Of a stretch of DNA of 30,136 bases, positions 7,244-15,747 are shown piece by piece. Made by a program: the position numbers and the translations under genes. Position 1 is the first letter of the stretch. Every line of letters begins with the position of its first letter. The stretch lies in the IMG/VR virus record IMGVR_UViG_3300046507_000397, positions 1 to 30,136 of that record. One strand, given 5' to 3'. This stretch comes from a virus. The notes beneath the pieces are model-generated. The model made no database searches and was not told the origin of the DNA. It was given only the letters and a program-made list of their open reading frames with translations.

Positions 7244-9783
7244 TCTTTCCAGAGCTTCAGCAGTGGGGCCACGGCCTCATGGATCGCCTGCTTGGTCGCA
7301 GGGTCCATCTTGGACGTCCAATGCGCGAGGTGGCGCTTGACTTCCGACTGGCGGTGGCTGTGATCCATCTGGTGGTAGAGCCGGCCGATGGCAGAGCTGT
7401 CCACGTCGTTGGCTTCCGATGCGATGTCTTCAAGCCGGTTGCGCAGAGCCGAGCGCCTGAACACGATGTTCTTGGCGTACTTCTTCTGGAGACCGGGCTC
7501 GTAGTCGACGACCTCTTTGGCCGCGACCTGATCGTCGCTCAGATGTCGGCGCGTCAGCAGCTCGTCGGGGATCGGCTCGTAGGGAGCGTCTTCCTTCGGG
7601 GCGGCCTTGGGCTCCTCGGAGACGGCCTTGGGAGCCTTCACCTTGGCAGCAGCGGCTTTCACCTTGTCGGTGGCGGCCTTCGCCTCGACCTTGGCTTTCG
7701 CCAGCTCGGCCTTGTTGGCCTCCCGCTGCTTGACCTGTTCGGCCTTTGCGGCGGCTGCGTCGGCCTTGAGCTTCGCGCGCTCGGCCTGGGCCTGGGCACG
7801 CTCTGTGGCGGTCTTCTCACGCTCAGCGGCCTTGGCGGCGGCCTTCTCTTCACGCGCGGCCTGGGCTTCTGCCTGGGCCTGCTCACGTTCGGCGACGTCA
7901 GCGCCCGTGTATTTGCGCAGGGCGTTGGCCGCGCTCACGAGCTGTGATGCTCGCTTGCCTACCATCGGGTTCTGCGTGACGTCGAGAGGCGCCTCTTCCA
8001 CCAGGGGAGACGGGAGCCGGGACACCGCGGCGCGGGCCTGCTCTTTCTCGCGGATCTCTTGGACGGTCTTGATGCCGCCCATGAGGTTCTTCGCGGACTT
8101 CGTGATCGAGGTCGGAAGGTTCAGCGGGTCGAGCTGCGGGGCGGGCGCGGGGGCCGGAGGAGCCGCGGGAGCCTGGGGCTTCTGCAGCAGGGCGGCGTGC
8201 GCCATCGTCTGCGCGATCAGCGGGGAGTAGCCGGCAGGAGGGGCCTGCGGCGCCTGCGGGGGCGCCTGCTGGGGCACTGACTGCTGCGGGAGCGGCTTCG
8301 GTCCCCACGGTCCTTGGGCTTGCCCGCTGGGAGGCGGGGGAGCAGGAGGCGCAGGGGGCTGCTGCGTGGGGACGCGAAGCTGGGCGTTGCGGTCGGCGAA
8401 GTGTTCAGCGAACGTCTTCGCGGGCGAGCGCATGCCGGTGAGGTTGTCGATGACGCGCGCGGCGCCATAGGTGCCGGCGAGTGCGCCTCCGAACAGCGGG
8501 TTGCTCGTGCCGAGAAGGTGCATACCCAGGGCGGTCGCTGCAGCACCACCAGCAAGACGTGCGGGGTTCAGCAGGAATCCGAGGTTCTTGTCCATGACGC
8601 CCGAGAGACCACCAGCCCAACCGCGGTTGCTGTGGCCGCCGCGCTCCGATGCCATGTCGGCAACGTGCAACGTGCGGGACAGCAGGGCCGCGTTGGCTCC
8701 ATCGGGAGCGCTCGCGGTCTCGCGTTCGATGCGTGAGATTTCGTCGGGAGTAACCTTCTCGCCGCGCTGAAGTGCGCTGAGAGTGTTCTGGGCCTCTTGC
8801 GAGAGGCTGACTTGTTTGTTGACGTTGGAGGCTGCGGTGCCGAGTTCGTTCTTGAGGTCGGCCACCACACGCTGGTGCGCCGCCTCGTCGATCTTGGCCG
8901 AGCCGAGGTCGCCGTTGCCGGCCGTCTCGAGCCGGGTGGCGTAATTCTTGGACGCGGCTTCGTTGTCGCCGACGTACTTGCGGAGGGACGCTGCGCGCGT
9001 GACGTCACCAGCGAGCGCCGGGGTGGCGAGGGCGCCAGTCGTGACGCCGCCAGTGATGGCTGCGCCGCCGAGCCGCGAGGGATCGACGGTGAGGCCCTGG
9101 TCCGTGCCAGCCGTGGTGCCAATCTGTGTGGCGAGGTCTGATGCAGCGCCTCCAGCAACGCCGGAGCCTACGGTGGTCAGGGCCTTCGTGACAGCGTTCG
9201 CCGCCGCTTGGCCGCCTGCGCCCGCAACCTTGTTGAGGCCGGGGATGAGGCGAGCTGCGGGGACTGCACTGGCAGCGGCGCCTGCGCCGGCCGTGAGGTT
9301 GCCGATGACCTTGTCTTCGGTGGTCGGCGTCTCGTGCTTGTTGTTGGCAGCACGTTCGTTGATCGTGTCGCCCGACGACATGAGCCAGCCGGCACCCGCG
9401 GCGCCCAGGAGGGCGGCGGGGACCTTGAAGCGGCCGGGGGCTGCGGCTGCAGCGACCTTGCCGCCTGCGATGGCGGTGCCCATGCTGGGGAGGTTCTCAG
9501 CGACGAGCTGGGGCCACTGCCTCCAGTTGTACGGGTCGGCGGCGACGTAGTTCGGGTCGCGCTTGTCGAAGCCGTCACCGAGACCGAAGTTCTGCTTGGC
9601 GGTCTCAGCGATGCCGTGGGCAACCTGAGCCACGCCGTGCTTTGCGCCGGCCAGGGCGCCCGAGGGCTCCTGTGCCGGCATGCTGTCAGCGATGTGGGCT
9701 ACGGTGGCCTCTTGATCCTCACGCGGGAGGTCGCGGAAGCTGTCGTCGACAGTGACTTGCCTCCCGTTGATCGTGAGGTTCAT
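7240..9783 (-). CDS. Large internal virion / DNA-ejection protein
   Basis: 847 residues. The N-terminus (residues 1-40, GRQVTVDDSFRDLPREDQEA) matches a short domain often found at the start of phage ejection or virion enzymes. Next come Ala/Gly-rich hydrophobic segments (about 100-135, 165-260 and 405-445) that could insert into a membrane. A Pro/Gln/Ala-rich linker covers about 473-552, and a long Ala/Glu/Lys coiled coil about 630-745. The last 90 residues are charged and helical. This mix of membrane-active segments and coiled coil fits proteins injected with the DNA to form a trans-envelope channel, as with P22 gp16/gp20 or T7 gp14-16. No catalytic motif was found. The next gene upstream carries a lysozyme domain, so the two probably act together. 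Confidence 0.6.
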   Translation of the reverse strand: MNLTINGRQVTVDDSFRDLPREDQEATVAHIADSMPAQEPSGALAGAKHGVAQVAHGIAETAKQNFGLGDGFDKRDPNYVAADPYNWRQWPQLVAENLPSMGTAIAGGKVAAAAAPGRFKVPAALLGAAGAGWLMSSGDTINERAANNKHETPTTEDKVIGNLTAGAGAAASAVPAARLIPGLNKVAGAGGQAAANAVTKALTTVGSGVAGGAASDLATQIGTTAGTDQGLTVDPSRLGGAAITGGVTTGALATPALAGDVTRAASLRKYVGDNEAASKNYATRLETAGNGDLGSAKIDEAAHQRVVADLKNELGTAASNVNKQVSLSQEAQNTLSALQRGEKVTPDEISRIERETASAPDGANAALLSRTLHVADMASERGGHSNRGWAGGLSGVMDKNLGFLLNPARLAGGAAATALGMHLLGTSNPLFGGALAGTYGAARVIDNLTGMRSPAKTFAEHFADRNAQLRVPTQQPPAPPAPPPPSGQAQGPWGPKPLPQQSVPQQAPPQAPQAPPAGYSPLIAQTMAHAALLQKPQAPAAPPAPAPAPQLDPLNLPTSITKSAKNLMGGIKTVQEIREKEQARAAVSRLPSPLVEEAPLDVTQNPMVGKRASQLVSAANALRKYTGADVAEREQAQAEAQAAREEKAAAKAAEREKTATERAQAQAERAKLKADAAAAKAEQVKQREANKAELAKAKVEAKAATDKVKAAAAKVKAPKAVSEEPKAAPKEDAPYEPIPDELLTRRHLSDDQVAAKEVVDYEPGLQKKYAKNIVFRRSALRNRLEDIASEANDVDSSAIGRLYHQMDHSHRQSEVKRHLAHWTSKMDPATKQAIHEAVAPLLKLWKE

Positions 9784-9786
9784 GAG

Positions 9787-11253
9787 TTAGTAGCTCCAGT
9801 TGATCTTCTTGCCGCTCGGGCTTGTGAAGGTGTTGGTCTTCGGCGCAGCGCCGCTCTTGGAGGCTGCGGGTGCGTCTGCGGCAGCTTTCGCCTCGGCCGC
9901 GTTGCGTGCTTTGTCCTCGGCCGCCCACTGCTTCTGCAGCGCGCCGATTTCACTCTTCACGCTCGGCCGGTAGATGCCGCCGTTGGCGTCGAGGTGCGCC
10001 GCACGGGCCTGTTCGGCCTGCTGGGCGCGAGCGACCACGCGGTCGTACATGTCGAGCATGCGCTGGTTGGCGCCGGCTTCGTTGTTGAGCGACGTGGACA
10101 TCTGCTTGACGAAGTCGCGGTCGCTGTCCGAGAACGAGCCTGGGAGCAGCTTGCCAGCGCCGTTGTCCTGCACGAGCTTGAGCGCGAGCTTGTTGCTCAG
10201 CGCCTTCGCGATGTCGGCATCTGCGATGTTCTTGGCGCCTTCAGTGTCACCAGTGACGCCGGCGTACAGCTTGCGGGCGCTCTGCACCCACTCGCCGCCC
10301 TGGCCCTGGTAGACCGCAGGGTTGGAGAACACGCGGCGCAGTTCAGCGACGTCGCCGGCCAAACCGTTGGCGTTGGTGGCCTGCTGGGCTACGTTGTCGC
10401 CGTAATCCTGATTGGACTTGGCGCCGGCCACCTTAGCGGCCTTCTCGTATTCGTCGGTCTCGGGCTTCGCGAAGTTGCCGGGGACCTGAATGGTCTTGCG
10501 CGGATCCTTGCTGTTCGTCAGCAGGAGGCGGCCATCAGGGGTCATGATGTGAGACCACGTACCCTGGTCGACAGCCTGCTTCTGCATCGACGCGGCCTGC
10601 GCGGCAAGGACCTTGGCCTGATCAGGGTTGCTGATGCCGGCGAGGGAGGACCCCATGCCCGCGAGGGCCTGCCCGATGACGGACAGCTTGTCAGGTGAGC
10701 CGAGAGCGCCAGGACCCAGCGTCTCGTCGGCGCTTAGTGCGGGACTAGGCATGCTTCTCTTGCTTTCTGTTGGTGCGAATGCGGTCGTGAGGGCGCCCTC
10801 AGGAGCGTCGGGCGCGGGGGCGCCTCCGAACTGCTCCATGAGCTGTCGTGCGGACGCCATGCGCTTGGCACGCGTGCTGCCGTCCGAGCGCTCATAGAGG
10901 GCGTCCCAGGCGTGAGCGGCCTCTTCAGGCGTCTTCGCGGCCTGGAGTGCGCGGTAGGCTTTGCTCTCGGTGCTGTCCAACTCCTGACGCATGAAGGCCT
11001 GCTGGCCCTCAACGGTCTGGTAGTCGGGACGTGCCTTCAGGCGCGCGAGGCGGTCACCGCGCCATTGCGCCGTGCCCCAGGCGGTGCCGTTGTCGCCCGT
11101 AGGTCCCCAGGGGCTGAGGTCCTGGCCGCTTTCGTGGACGAGGTTGCCGACGATGCCTGCCGCCTGATGCGGAGCAAGCCCGAGGCCACCCGCTTCACGG
11201 GGCTGTTGTGCCCAGTTGAGCCATGAGCTGGCGCGTGAGCTTGATCCGATCAT
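9787..11253 (-). CDS. Virion-associated protein with phage tail lysozyme domain
   Basis: 488 residues. Residues about 10-145 form a lysozyme-like domain of the phage tail lysozyme type (Phage_lysozyme2). APHQAAGIVGNLVHESG carries the likely catalytic glutamate E41, followed by GPTGDNGTAWGTAQWRGDR. The rest is a long helical, Ala/Gln/Lys-rich region with TPDGRLLLTNSKDPRKTIQV near residue 240, ending in the basic tail PSGKKINWSY. It would open peptidoglycan during DNA entry rather than act in lysis, since it has no signal peptide and lies among virion genes. The start ATG directly follows the upstream stop (TAAATG). An additional role in release cannot be excluded because no separate endolysin is visible in the window. 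Confidence 0.75.
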   Translation of the reverse strand: MIGSSSRASSWLNWAQQPREAGGLGLAPHQAAGIVGNLVHESGQDLSPWGPTGDNGTAWGTAQWRGDRLARLKARPDYQTVEGQQAFMRQELDSTESKAYRALQAAKTPEEAAHAWDALYERSDGSTRAKRMASARQLMEQFGGAPAPDAPEGALTTAFAPTESKRSMPSPALSADETLGPGALGSPDKLSVIGQALAGMGSSLAGISNPDQAKVLAAQAASMQKQAVDQGTWSHIMTPDGRLLLTNSKDPRKTIQVPGNFAKPETDEYEKAAKVAGAKSNQDYGDNVAQQATNANGLAGDVAELRRVFSNPAVYQGQGGEWVQSARKLYAGVTGDTEGAKNIADADIAKALSNKLALKLVQDNGAGKLLPGSFSDSDRDFVKQMSTSLNNEAGANQRMLDMYDRVVARAQQAEQARAAHLDANGGIYRPSVKSEIGALQKQWAAEDKARNAAEAKAAADAPAASKSGAAPKTNTFTSPSGKKINWSY

Positions 11254-12249
11254 TTACTTGCCGAAAGGTTTCCAGCCGAGGCCGCCGAGGCCAGTGGCTG
11301 CGGAGCCCGCGGTGCCCAGGAGGCCGCCCATGACTTCCCACGCGCTCGGGGACTTCGTGGTCGTCGCGGTGCCGGTGGTCTGGCCGCCCCAGTTGTTGGA
11401 GCCGATGATGCCCATGAGCTGCTGAAGGGCCGCGTAGGGCGCCGACGTGCCGCTCTGGAATTGGGCGTTCTGGTTGTCGAGGTTCGCCTGCTGCGCCTGC
11501 TGCTGACCTGAGGCACCTGCGCCCGCGAGGTTGAACAGGTTGCCCTGGTCGTTGATCGCGGAGGACGATGCGTTGACACCTGAGTTCGCGGCGCTCGTTC
11601 CGGCACCCGCTGCGCTCGAGAGCGCACCGAGGGAGTTGGCGTTGTTCGCGTTGGCGTTCGACGAGGCGAGGCCGAGGCCGTCCTTGTAGGCCTGCGAGCG
11701 CAGGGATGCGCCGAGGTCTGCGGACTGCTGAGCGAGGCCTCGCTGCACCAGACCTTCAGCGATGCCCGTGCGGGAGCTGTTGGAGTTGCCGGTGATTGCG
11801 GCGTTCTGGTTGATCTGCGGGAGCGTTACGTCGCGCGCGGTCTGCGTAGCATTGAGCATCGCATTTCGGACTTGACTGTCGATGTCCTGCCCGGCGACGT
11901 ACTTGTTGGCGGCCGACGTGATGGCATCGGTGTTGTTCAGCTTGGTCGGATCGTAGCCGGTGAGGCCGGAGAGGGCCCCGGTGGTCGCGTTGGTGCCTGC
12001 GGTCTGCAAGGCGCCGCCCGTGGCTGATGTGCCTGCGGTCGAGGTGCCGGTGCCGTAGCCCATCATCGACTTGAAGACGTTGAGCTGGTCGGGCGTGAAC
12101 TGCGCGACGAAGTCTGTGGGAGCCTTCGCCTGCGACGCGGTGCCATAGGCCGTCTGGGCCTTGCCGAATGCGTCGGTAAGCGCAGCAGCCTGCGGAGCCC
12201 ACGGGGTCGTGTTCTCGTTCTTAGAGGTCTCTTGAGTAGACGAGCCCAT
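11254..12249 (-). CDS. Ala/Asn/Ser/Gly-rich ejection-type virion protein
   Basis: 331 residues from the ATG at 12249; the reading frame is open further upstream, but that part reads through the neighbouring gene and lacks gene-like composition. The N-terminus contains TTPWAPQAAALTDAFGKAQT, and a TPDQLNVFKSMMGYGTG segment follows. The middle contains DSQVRNAMLNATQTARDVTLPQ and NSNSSRTGIAEGLVQRGLAQ. The C-terminal third is rich in small and polar residues and ends in a Gly-rich, mildly hydrophobic tail. I have seen this layout in phage DNA-injection proteins encoded between the tail hub and the large ejection protein. The biochemical role is inferred from context only. Confidence 0.55.
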   Translation of the reverse strand: MGSSTQETSKNENTTPWAPQAAALTDAFGKAQTAYGTASQAKAPTDFVAQFTPDQLNVFKSMMGYGTGTSTAGTSATGGALQTAGTNATTGALSGLTGYDPTKLNNTDAITSAANKYVAGQDIDSQVRNAMLNATQTARDVTLPQINQNAAITGNSNSSRTGIAEGLVQRGLAQQSADLGASLRSQAYKDGLGLASSNANANNANSLGALSSAAGAGTSAANSGVNASSSAINDQGNLFNLAGAGASGQQQAQQANLDNQNAQFQSGTSAPYAALQQLMGIIGSNNWGGQTTGTATTTKSPSAWEVMGGLLGTAGSAATGLGGLGWKPFGK

Positions 12250-12257
12250 GTGGGATC

Positions 12258-12572
12258 CTAAATTGTGTGAATGTAGAGCGGGCGCTCGATGCCGTCGTGG
12301 CAGAGCACCGTCGAATAGGGACGCCAGCCCATCAGGGTAACAAACTTGACCCAGCGAGGGTCGTCCTGCATCGGGCTGGCGAAAAGCGGCACGGTGACCG
12401 CCTGTCGAAACACCGCCCAGTCGTGAGCGATGCGTCGGAGATAACTGAGGGACCACTTGTGTACGCGGAGATGGGCGAGGAGCATTTGCGCTCCCGCCTC
12501 ATCCCGGTATTCGTCGAGTTCGAACGTGCAGTAGTCCGTGTCGTGCGCGAGGTGGCGCTTAAGTAATACCAT
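12258..12572 (-). CDS. Small virion-operon protein, possibly GNAT-like
   Basis: 104 residues from the ATG at 12572 (MVLLKRHLAHDTDYCTFELD); the longer open frame upstream reads through the neighbouring gene and is Arg/Ser-rich noise. The C-terminal part contains VPLFASPMQDDPRWVKFVTL, then MGWRP. I associate this with short acetyltransferase-fold-like proteins found beside internal virion genes in podoviruses (T7 gp13 is a positional counterpart). No acetyl-CoA P-loop (R/QxxGxG/A) is visible, so enzymatic activity is unlikely. It overlaps the upstream 56-residue gene by 14 bp. Confidence 0.5.
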   Translation of the reverse strand: MVLLKRHLAHDTDYCTFELDEYRDEAGAQMLLAHLRVHKWSLSYLRRIAHDWAVFRQAVTVPLFASPMQDDPRWVKFVTLMGWRPYSTVLCHDGIERPLYIHTI

Positions 12573-12729
12573 GTGCGACGAGGACCGCTTTGATCTGCTC
12601 AAGCTCGACGATGATCGTCTTGATGCTCTGCGAGATGGACGCGAGTTCGGCCTGCAGGTACTTGGGGCTGTTGGCCTCAATGGTGCCCATGGGCCGCGGG
12701 ACGTACGTGGGGGCCTTGGTGATGGCCAT
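12559..12729 (-). CDS. 56-residue coiled-coil-like protein
   Basis: The ATG at 12729 overlaps the stop of the tail hub gene by one base (TAATG), and the product ends at 12559. It has a Pro-rich N-terminus (KAPTYVPRPMGTIEANSP), then a heptad-like helix (YLQAELASISQSIKTIIVEL). Similar short proteins with a proline-containing start and one coiled coil occur between tail hub and ejection genes in other podoviruses. Such a helix could form a small trimeric tail component, which is speculative. Coupled overlap on both sides supports it as a real gene. Confidence 0.55.
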   Translation of the reverse strand: MAITKAPTYVPRPMGTIEANSPKYLQAELASISQSIKTIIVELEQIKAVLVAHGIT

Positions 12730-14378
12730 TAGCGGCCTCCTGTGGTCCTGATGTCGAGGTCGAAGCCGGTGATCGTAAAGTTGCGGTAGTCATTCCACAG
12801 CAGCTTCATGGCGAGCCAGCGTCCCTCGGTGTTCACGTCGACCTTGTTGTTGCCGACGCCATCGTACGGCTGATAGTCGCCGTAGAGAGGCTCGTCGCTG
12901 CTCGGGTCATCCGAGGAGCCCGCGGCGATCAGCAGCGAGTTGCCGCCTGTGGTGTCGACACGCGCTTGCGGATAGATCGAGCGGAGCAGCTTGTACTGGC
13001 GCAGGTCGGCGCCAACCTCGTCGAGGTCGATGCCTGTGCGCTCAAGGAAGACCGGCGCGGTGGCGTTCGTGTCCACGGGGTACGGGGCGACAGATCCGGG
13101 GCCGTACAGGTCGAACGCGTAGAGCGTCGGCTGGAGGCCGTATTCGGCGTTGCCATCGCCCAGGCAGACCGCAACGCGCTTGCCGCCGTCCTCTTGGTCC
13201 TGATACGAGCCGCCGACGTCGCCGAAGCTGGCCGTCGCGGTCGCGTAGGTGAGGAGGTTGGACACCGGGCCGTCGTCGAACGAGTAGATCGACGGCAGGT
13301 CGTCGAAGGTCCAAGACTTGGTGGTCAGATTGTAGACCGCGGCGCGATTGCAGCCGTTGACGTTCTTGAACTTCACCAGTGGGTCGCCCGAGACGTAGCC
13401 GAAGCTGATCTCGTTGAGACGCGGGTTGAACTGCACGACGCACTTGTCGGCCGCGGAGATGTTCAGCGAGCCGTAGATGAAGTCGCGGGTCTTCTCGTCG
13501 CAGAGGCTCTCCTCGGAGATGCCGTCGTGCACCCAGATGTCGTCGATGCCGAAGCAGTAGTTCTTGCCGTCCAGCTCGATGGAGCAGTTCGTGTTCAAGA
13601 CGCCCTTTGCGGACGAGAGCTTCGTGTACGAGAACACCTCAATGGAGCCGTCTGCGTGCATGCGCCATGCTTCGCGCATCCCGTAGATGATCAGGTCGCT
13701 ACCGAGCTGGCAGGCGTCGGTGATCTCACCGTCCATTGCCTGAAGGATGTTCTCGGTCGCGAGGGTCGCGGGGTTCGTGATGTCCCAGGAAGCGGGGATG
13801 GTGCCGTTCTGCACGAGCGACGAGGTCTTCACCATCGTCGGGTACGTGGTGGCACCCTTGGTCACGTTGAGGGCGACGACAGCACCCCCGCACTGCGCGA
13901 TGATGCGCGCGGTCCACGTGGCGTCCCACTTGTCAGCGGGGGTGGAGTAGGTGGCCGAGCTTAGGAGCTGGTACTTGTTCGTCGAGGGCAGCAGATACCA
14001 CGGCGGGCGATCCTCACGGTTCACGTAGATCACGTTGCCGATGGTGTAGGAGGTCCAATGGGCCTCGACGCTGCTGTCAACGTAGCCGACAGGGGAGTAG
14101 TCGGTCTCGACCCCGTTGGCGTAGTAGTACACACGACCGGACTGATAGCCCAGGAAGAGGTCGTTGTTGCTGTTGCCGATACCTGCGGTGAAGGCGTAGC
14201 GGGGATTGGCTTCCGCCAGCGGCTGTTTCACAGCTCTGAACACCGGCGCTGGTGTGATCTTGTTGTTCCTGAACCTTACGTTCACACCAGACGAGAAAGC
14301 ACCAACAGGAAGGCTGTATGGGTCTTGATCAGTGACAATGCCATGAGTGGCAAGGTCCCTTAGTTTAACTAAAGGCAA
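12729..14378 (-). CDS. Tail hub/nozzle-like structural protein
   Basis: 549 residues, mostly beta-rich with many aromatic and Gly residues, consistent with a beta-propeller. The N-terminus (LRDLATHGIVTDQDPYSLPV then GAFSSGVNVRFRNNKITPAP) is typical of a family of podovirus tail proteins of the nozzle or P22 gp10-like stabiliser kind. CxxG-type metal motifs are absent. It would bind the portal end and hold the tail fibre encoded just upstream. The start is a TTG at 14378; no ATG or GTG lies near it. AAGGA 8-10 bp upstream supports it as the start. The start region is itself part of an imperfect palindrome (14358-14375). Confidence 0.65.
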   Translation of the reverse strand: MPLVKLRDLATHGIVTDQDPYSLPVGAFSSGVNVRFRNNKITPAPVFRAVKQPLAEANPRYAFTAGIGNSNNDLFLGYQSGRVYYYANGVETDYSPVGYVDSSVEAHWTSYTIGNVIYVNREDRPPWYLLPSTNKYQLLSSATYSTPADKWDATWTARIIAQCGGAVVALNVTKGATTYPTMVKTSSLVQNGTIPASWDITNPATLATENILQAMDGEITDACQLGSDLIIYGMREAWRMHADGSIEVFSYTKLSSAKGVLNTNCSIELDGKNYCFGIDDIWVHDGISEESLCDEKTRDFIYGSLNISAADKCVVQFNPRLNEISFGYVSGDPLVKFKNVNGCNRAAVYNLTTKSWTFDDLPSIYSFDDGPVSNLLTYATATASFGDVGGSYQDQEDGGKRVAVCLGDGNAEYGLQPTLYAFDLYGPGSVAPYPVDTNATAPVFLERTGIDLDEVGADLRQYKLLRSIYPQARVDTTGGNSLLIAAGSSDDPSSDEPLYGDYQPYDGVGNNKVDVNTEGRWLAMKLLWNDYRNFTITGFDLDIRTTGGR

Positions 14379-14527
14379 CGTAAGAATCCTTAGGGGTCCT
14401 AAGGGATACTTAGGAATATCTGAATTTGTTTATTATGATAATTACTGTAGGGAGTACGTAAGGAGACCTTAGGAAACTTAAGGATCCTAAGGCCCCCTTA
14501 CCCCCAAGGTCCGCGGCGACCGATGTG
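14379..14527 (-). promoter_or_regulatory. Intergenic control region with six CCTWAGG-type palindromes
   Basis: 149 bp between the fibre gene and the tail hub gene. The centre (about 14415-14445) is strongly AT-rich, unlike the rest of the window. It is flanked by CCTTAGG or CCTAAGG or near copies at 14388-14394, 14398-14404, 14409-14414, 14467-14473, 14477-14483 and 14486-14492. CCTTAGG and CCTAAGG are the same site read on opposite strands. An 11 bp palindrome ATTATGATAAT is at 14432-14442. The site is well placed to hold a leftward promoter for the long structural operon or a protein-binding array. I cannot name a promoter with confidence. Confidence 0.5.
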
Positions 14528-15439
14528 CTAGGTCTTCACTGCGAACACGAATGACATCGCCTCGGGGCGCGTCTCGGTCGTGCCGGTGTTCGCCGGGGTG
14601 CTCACGGTGAACGCGTGGTTGTGCGTGGCAGAGCGCCCAGCAGTGGTTCCGCTGAAGGCGTGTTCGTGGTCAGTGTTGGTGGTCCCGGTAACGCCTGCGA
14701 GGGGATTCCTGAGGCCACCGCTGCCGCCACCGGCGTTCACCGCACCGCCGTCCCAATTGTCCACACTGTGGGCGTGAGACGCGTTGCGGTTCATCGAGCC
14801 GGTCGTGCCCGAGAACGTGTGCGTGTGCTCCTGCGTCTCCGCAGCAGTCGTACCGGTGAAGTTGGGATGCGTATGGGGCCCAACGGTGTTCGCCTGCGCA
14901 GTCAACGCCGCTGTTGCAGCGGTGCGTGAGCGCGGGAAGCGGCCCGCCGTGTACATGTTTGGCAGGGTGAACGTCGAGCCACCTTGGCCGAGATACGCGG
15001 CGAGCGCCGGGTAGACGCTGTTCGGCCACGTAGCACCATCCAGCTCCAGAAACTCGTATGGCTGTCCCGCGGAGCCCTTTACGGCATTGCCGATGTTAGC
15101 AGCGTCAACGAGGAACATGTGGACCGAGCCCAGCGGGGCGGCGTTCTTCAGTTGGCCACCGCCCACCGAGATCACGCCCGCAGCAGACCTGTAGAGGCCT
15201 AGGGTGGGCTCGGCCGCGAACGAATACGCAGGCTTGGCCGAAGTGCCGGCCGCAGGGATCAACTGGTTGTCGGTGTTCGTCAGGGCGCCCGTGTGGGCCA
15301 GGGTGTTCTTGACGGTCGACTTCAGGAGGCGAAGGTGGTCGTCGGCGCCGCTCAGGGGATCCGAGGCGGCCGGATTGGACTGGACCAAGTCCGAAACGTA
15401 TGTGGCGGTCTCTAAGGGCACCGTGGGTTCCAATATCAA
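14528..15439 (-). CDS. Tail collar/fibre tip protein with HxH motifs
   Basis: About 303 residues. The N-terminus (TATYVSDLVQSNPAASDPLS then GADDHLRLLKSTVKNTLA) is the common virion-attachment start of phage fibre proteins. Residues 126-171 (PYEFLELDGATWPNSVYPAL and TFTLPNMYTAGRFPRSR) are a phage tail collar domain. The rest has five HxH pairs at H189/H191, H205/H207, H222/H224, H258/H260 and H273/H275, in the style of metal-coordinating fibre tips such as T4 gp37. It ends RPEAMSFVFAVKT. The start is uncertain: an in-frame stop lies at 15446-15448, and the candidates are TTG 15439, TTG 15433 and GTG 15421, none with a strong ribosome site. It is the first gene of the leftward structural block. 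Confidence 0.78.
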   Translation of the reverse strand: MILEPTVPLETATYVSDLVQSNPAASDPLSGADDHLRLLKSTVKNTLAHTGALTNTDNQLIPAAGTSAKPAYSFAAEPTLGLYRSAAGVISVGGGQLKNAAPLGSVHMFLVDAANIGNAVKGSAGQPYEFLELDGATWPNSVYPALAAYLGQGGSTFTLPNMYTAGRFPRSRTAATAALTAQANTVGPHTHPNFTGTTAAETQEHTHTFSGTTGSMNRNASHAHSVDNWDGGAVNAGGGSGGLRNPLAGVTGTTNTDHEHAFSGTTAGRSATHNHAFTVSTPANTGTTETRPEAMSFVFAVKT

Positions 15440-15560
15440 TTGTGGTCAAAATGAGAGACATCGTTGGCCTCTCTGGTATAGGTGGTGGTGACTTCCCCAT
15501 AACCCATTGATATTCCACACAATCATCTAAAAGTCGCGATTGGGCCCCAATGTTGCCTAG

Positions 15561-15747
15561 ATGGGACCCACCGATGGGACCCTAAGTCCGCGGCCACCGG
15601 TCCAGATGGGACCCAGATGGGACCCAGGTTTCCTGAGGAAGACGCGGCAGGCCGAAGCTCCGCCGCCGCCGCCCTTCAAGCCAAGGAAGCTTGAAGTCGG
15701 GTCGGGGATTGACCCCAAATTGGGACCCCTTTCGCCAGATGGGACCC
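15561..15747. repeat. Iteron-like array of ATGGGACCC
   Basis: Exact ATGGGACCC copies at 15561-15569, 15574-15582, 15606-15614, 15617-15625 and 15739-15747, plus a TTGGGACCC variant ending at 15728. All have the same orientation. The core GGGACCC is nearly palindromic. Spacings between starts of the first four copies are 13, 32 and 11 bp. Clustered same-strand short repeats in a non-coding region are typical of replication-initiator iterons or of repressor arrays. Confidence 0.8.

Noticed and set aside
9208-10698. 496-codon plus-strand open frame opposite the ejection and lysozyme genes
   Set aside because: It spans two well-supported minus-strand genes and reads as Gly/Val/Arg-rich noise.
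12250-12456. Longer N-terminus for the ejection-type gene ending at 11254
   Set aside because: It lies within the neighbouring gene, with Arg/Pro/His-rich shadow composition.
15105-15518. Alternative minus-strand frame over the fibre gene start
   Set aside because: The frame soon becomes Arg/Pro-rich noise, whereas the other frame has the known fibre N-terminus and collar domain. A frameshift is not needed.
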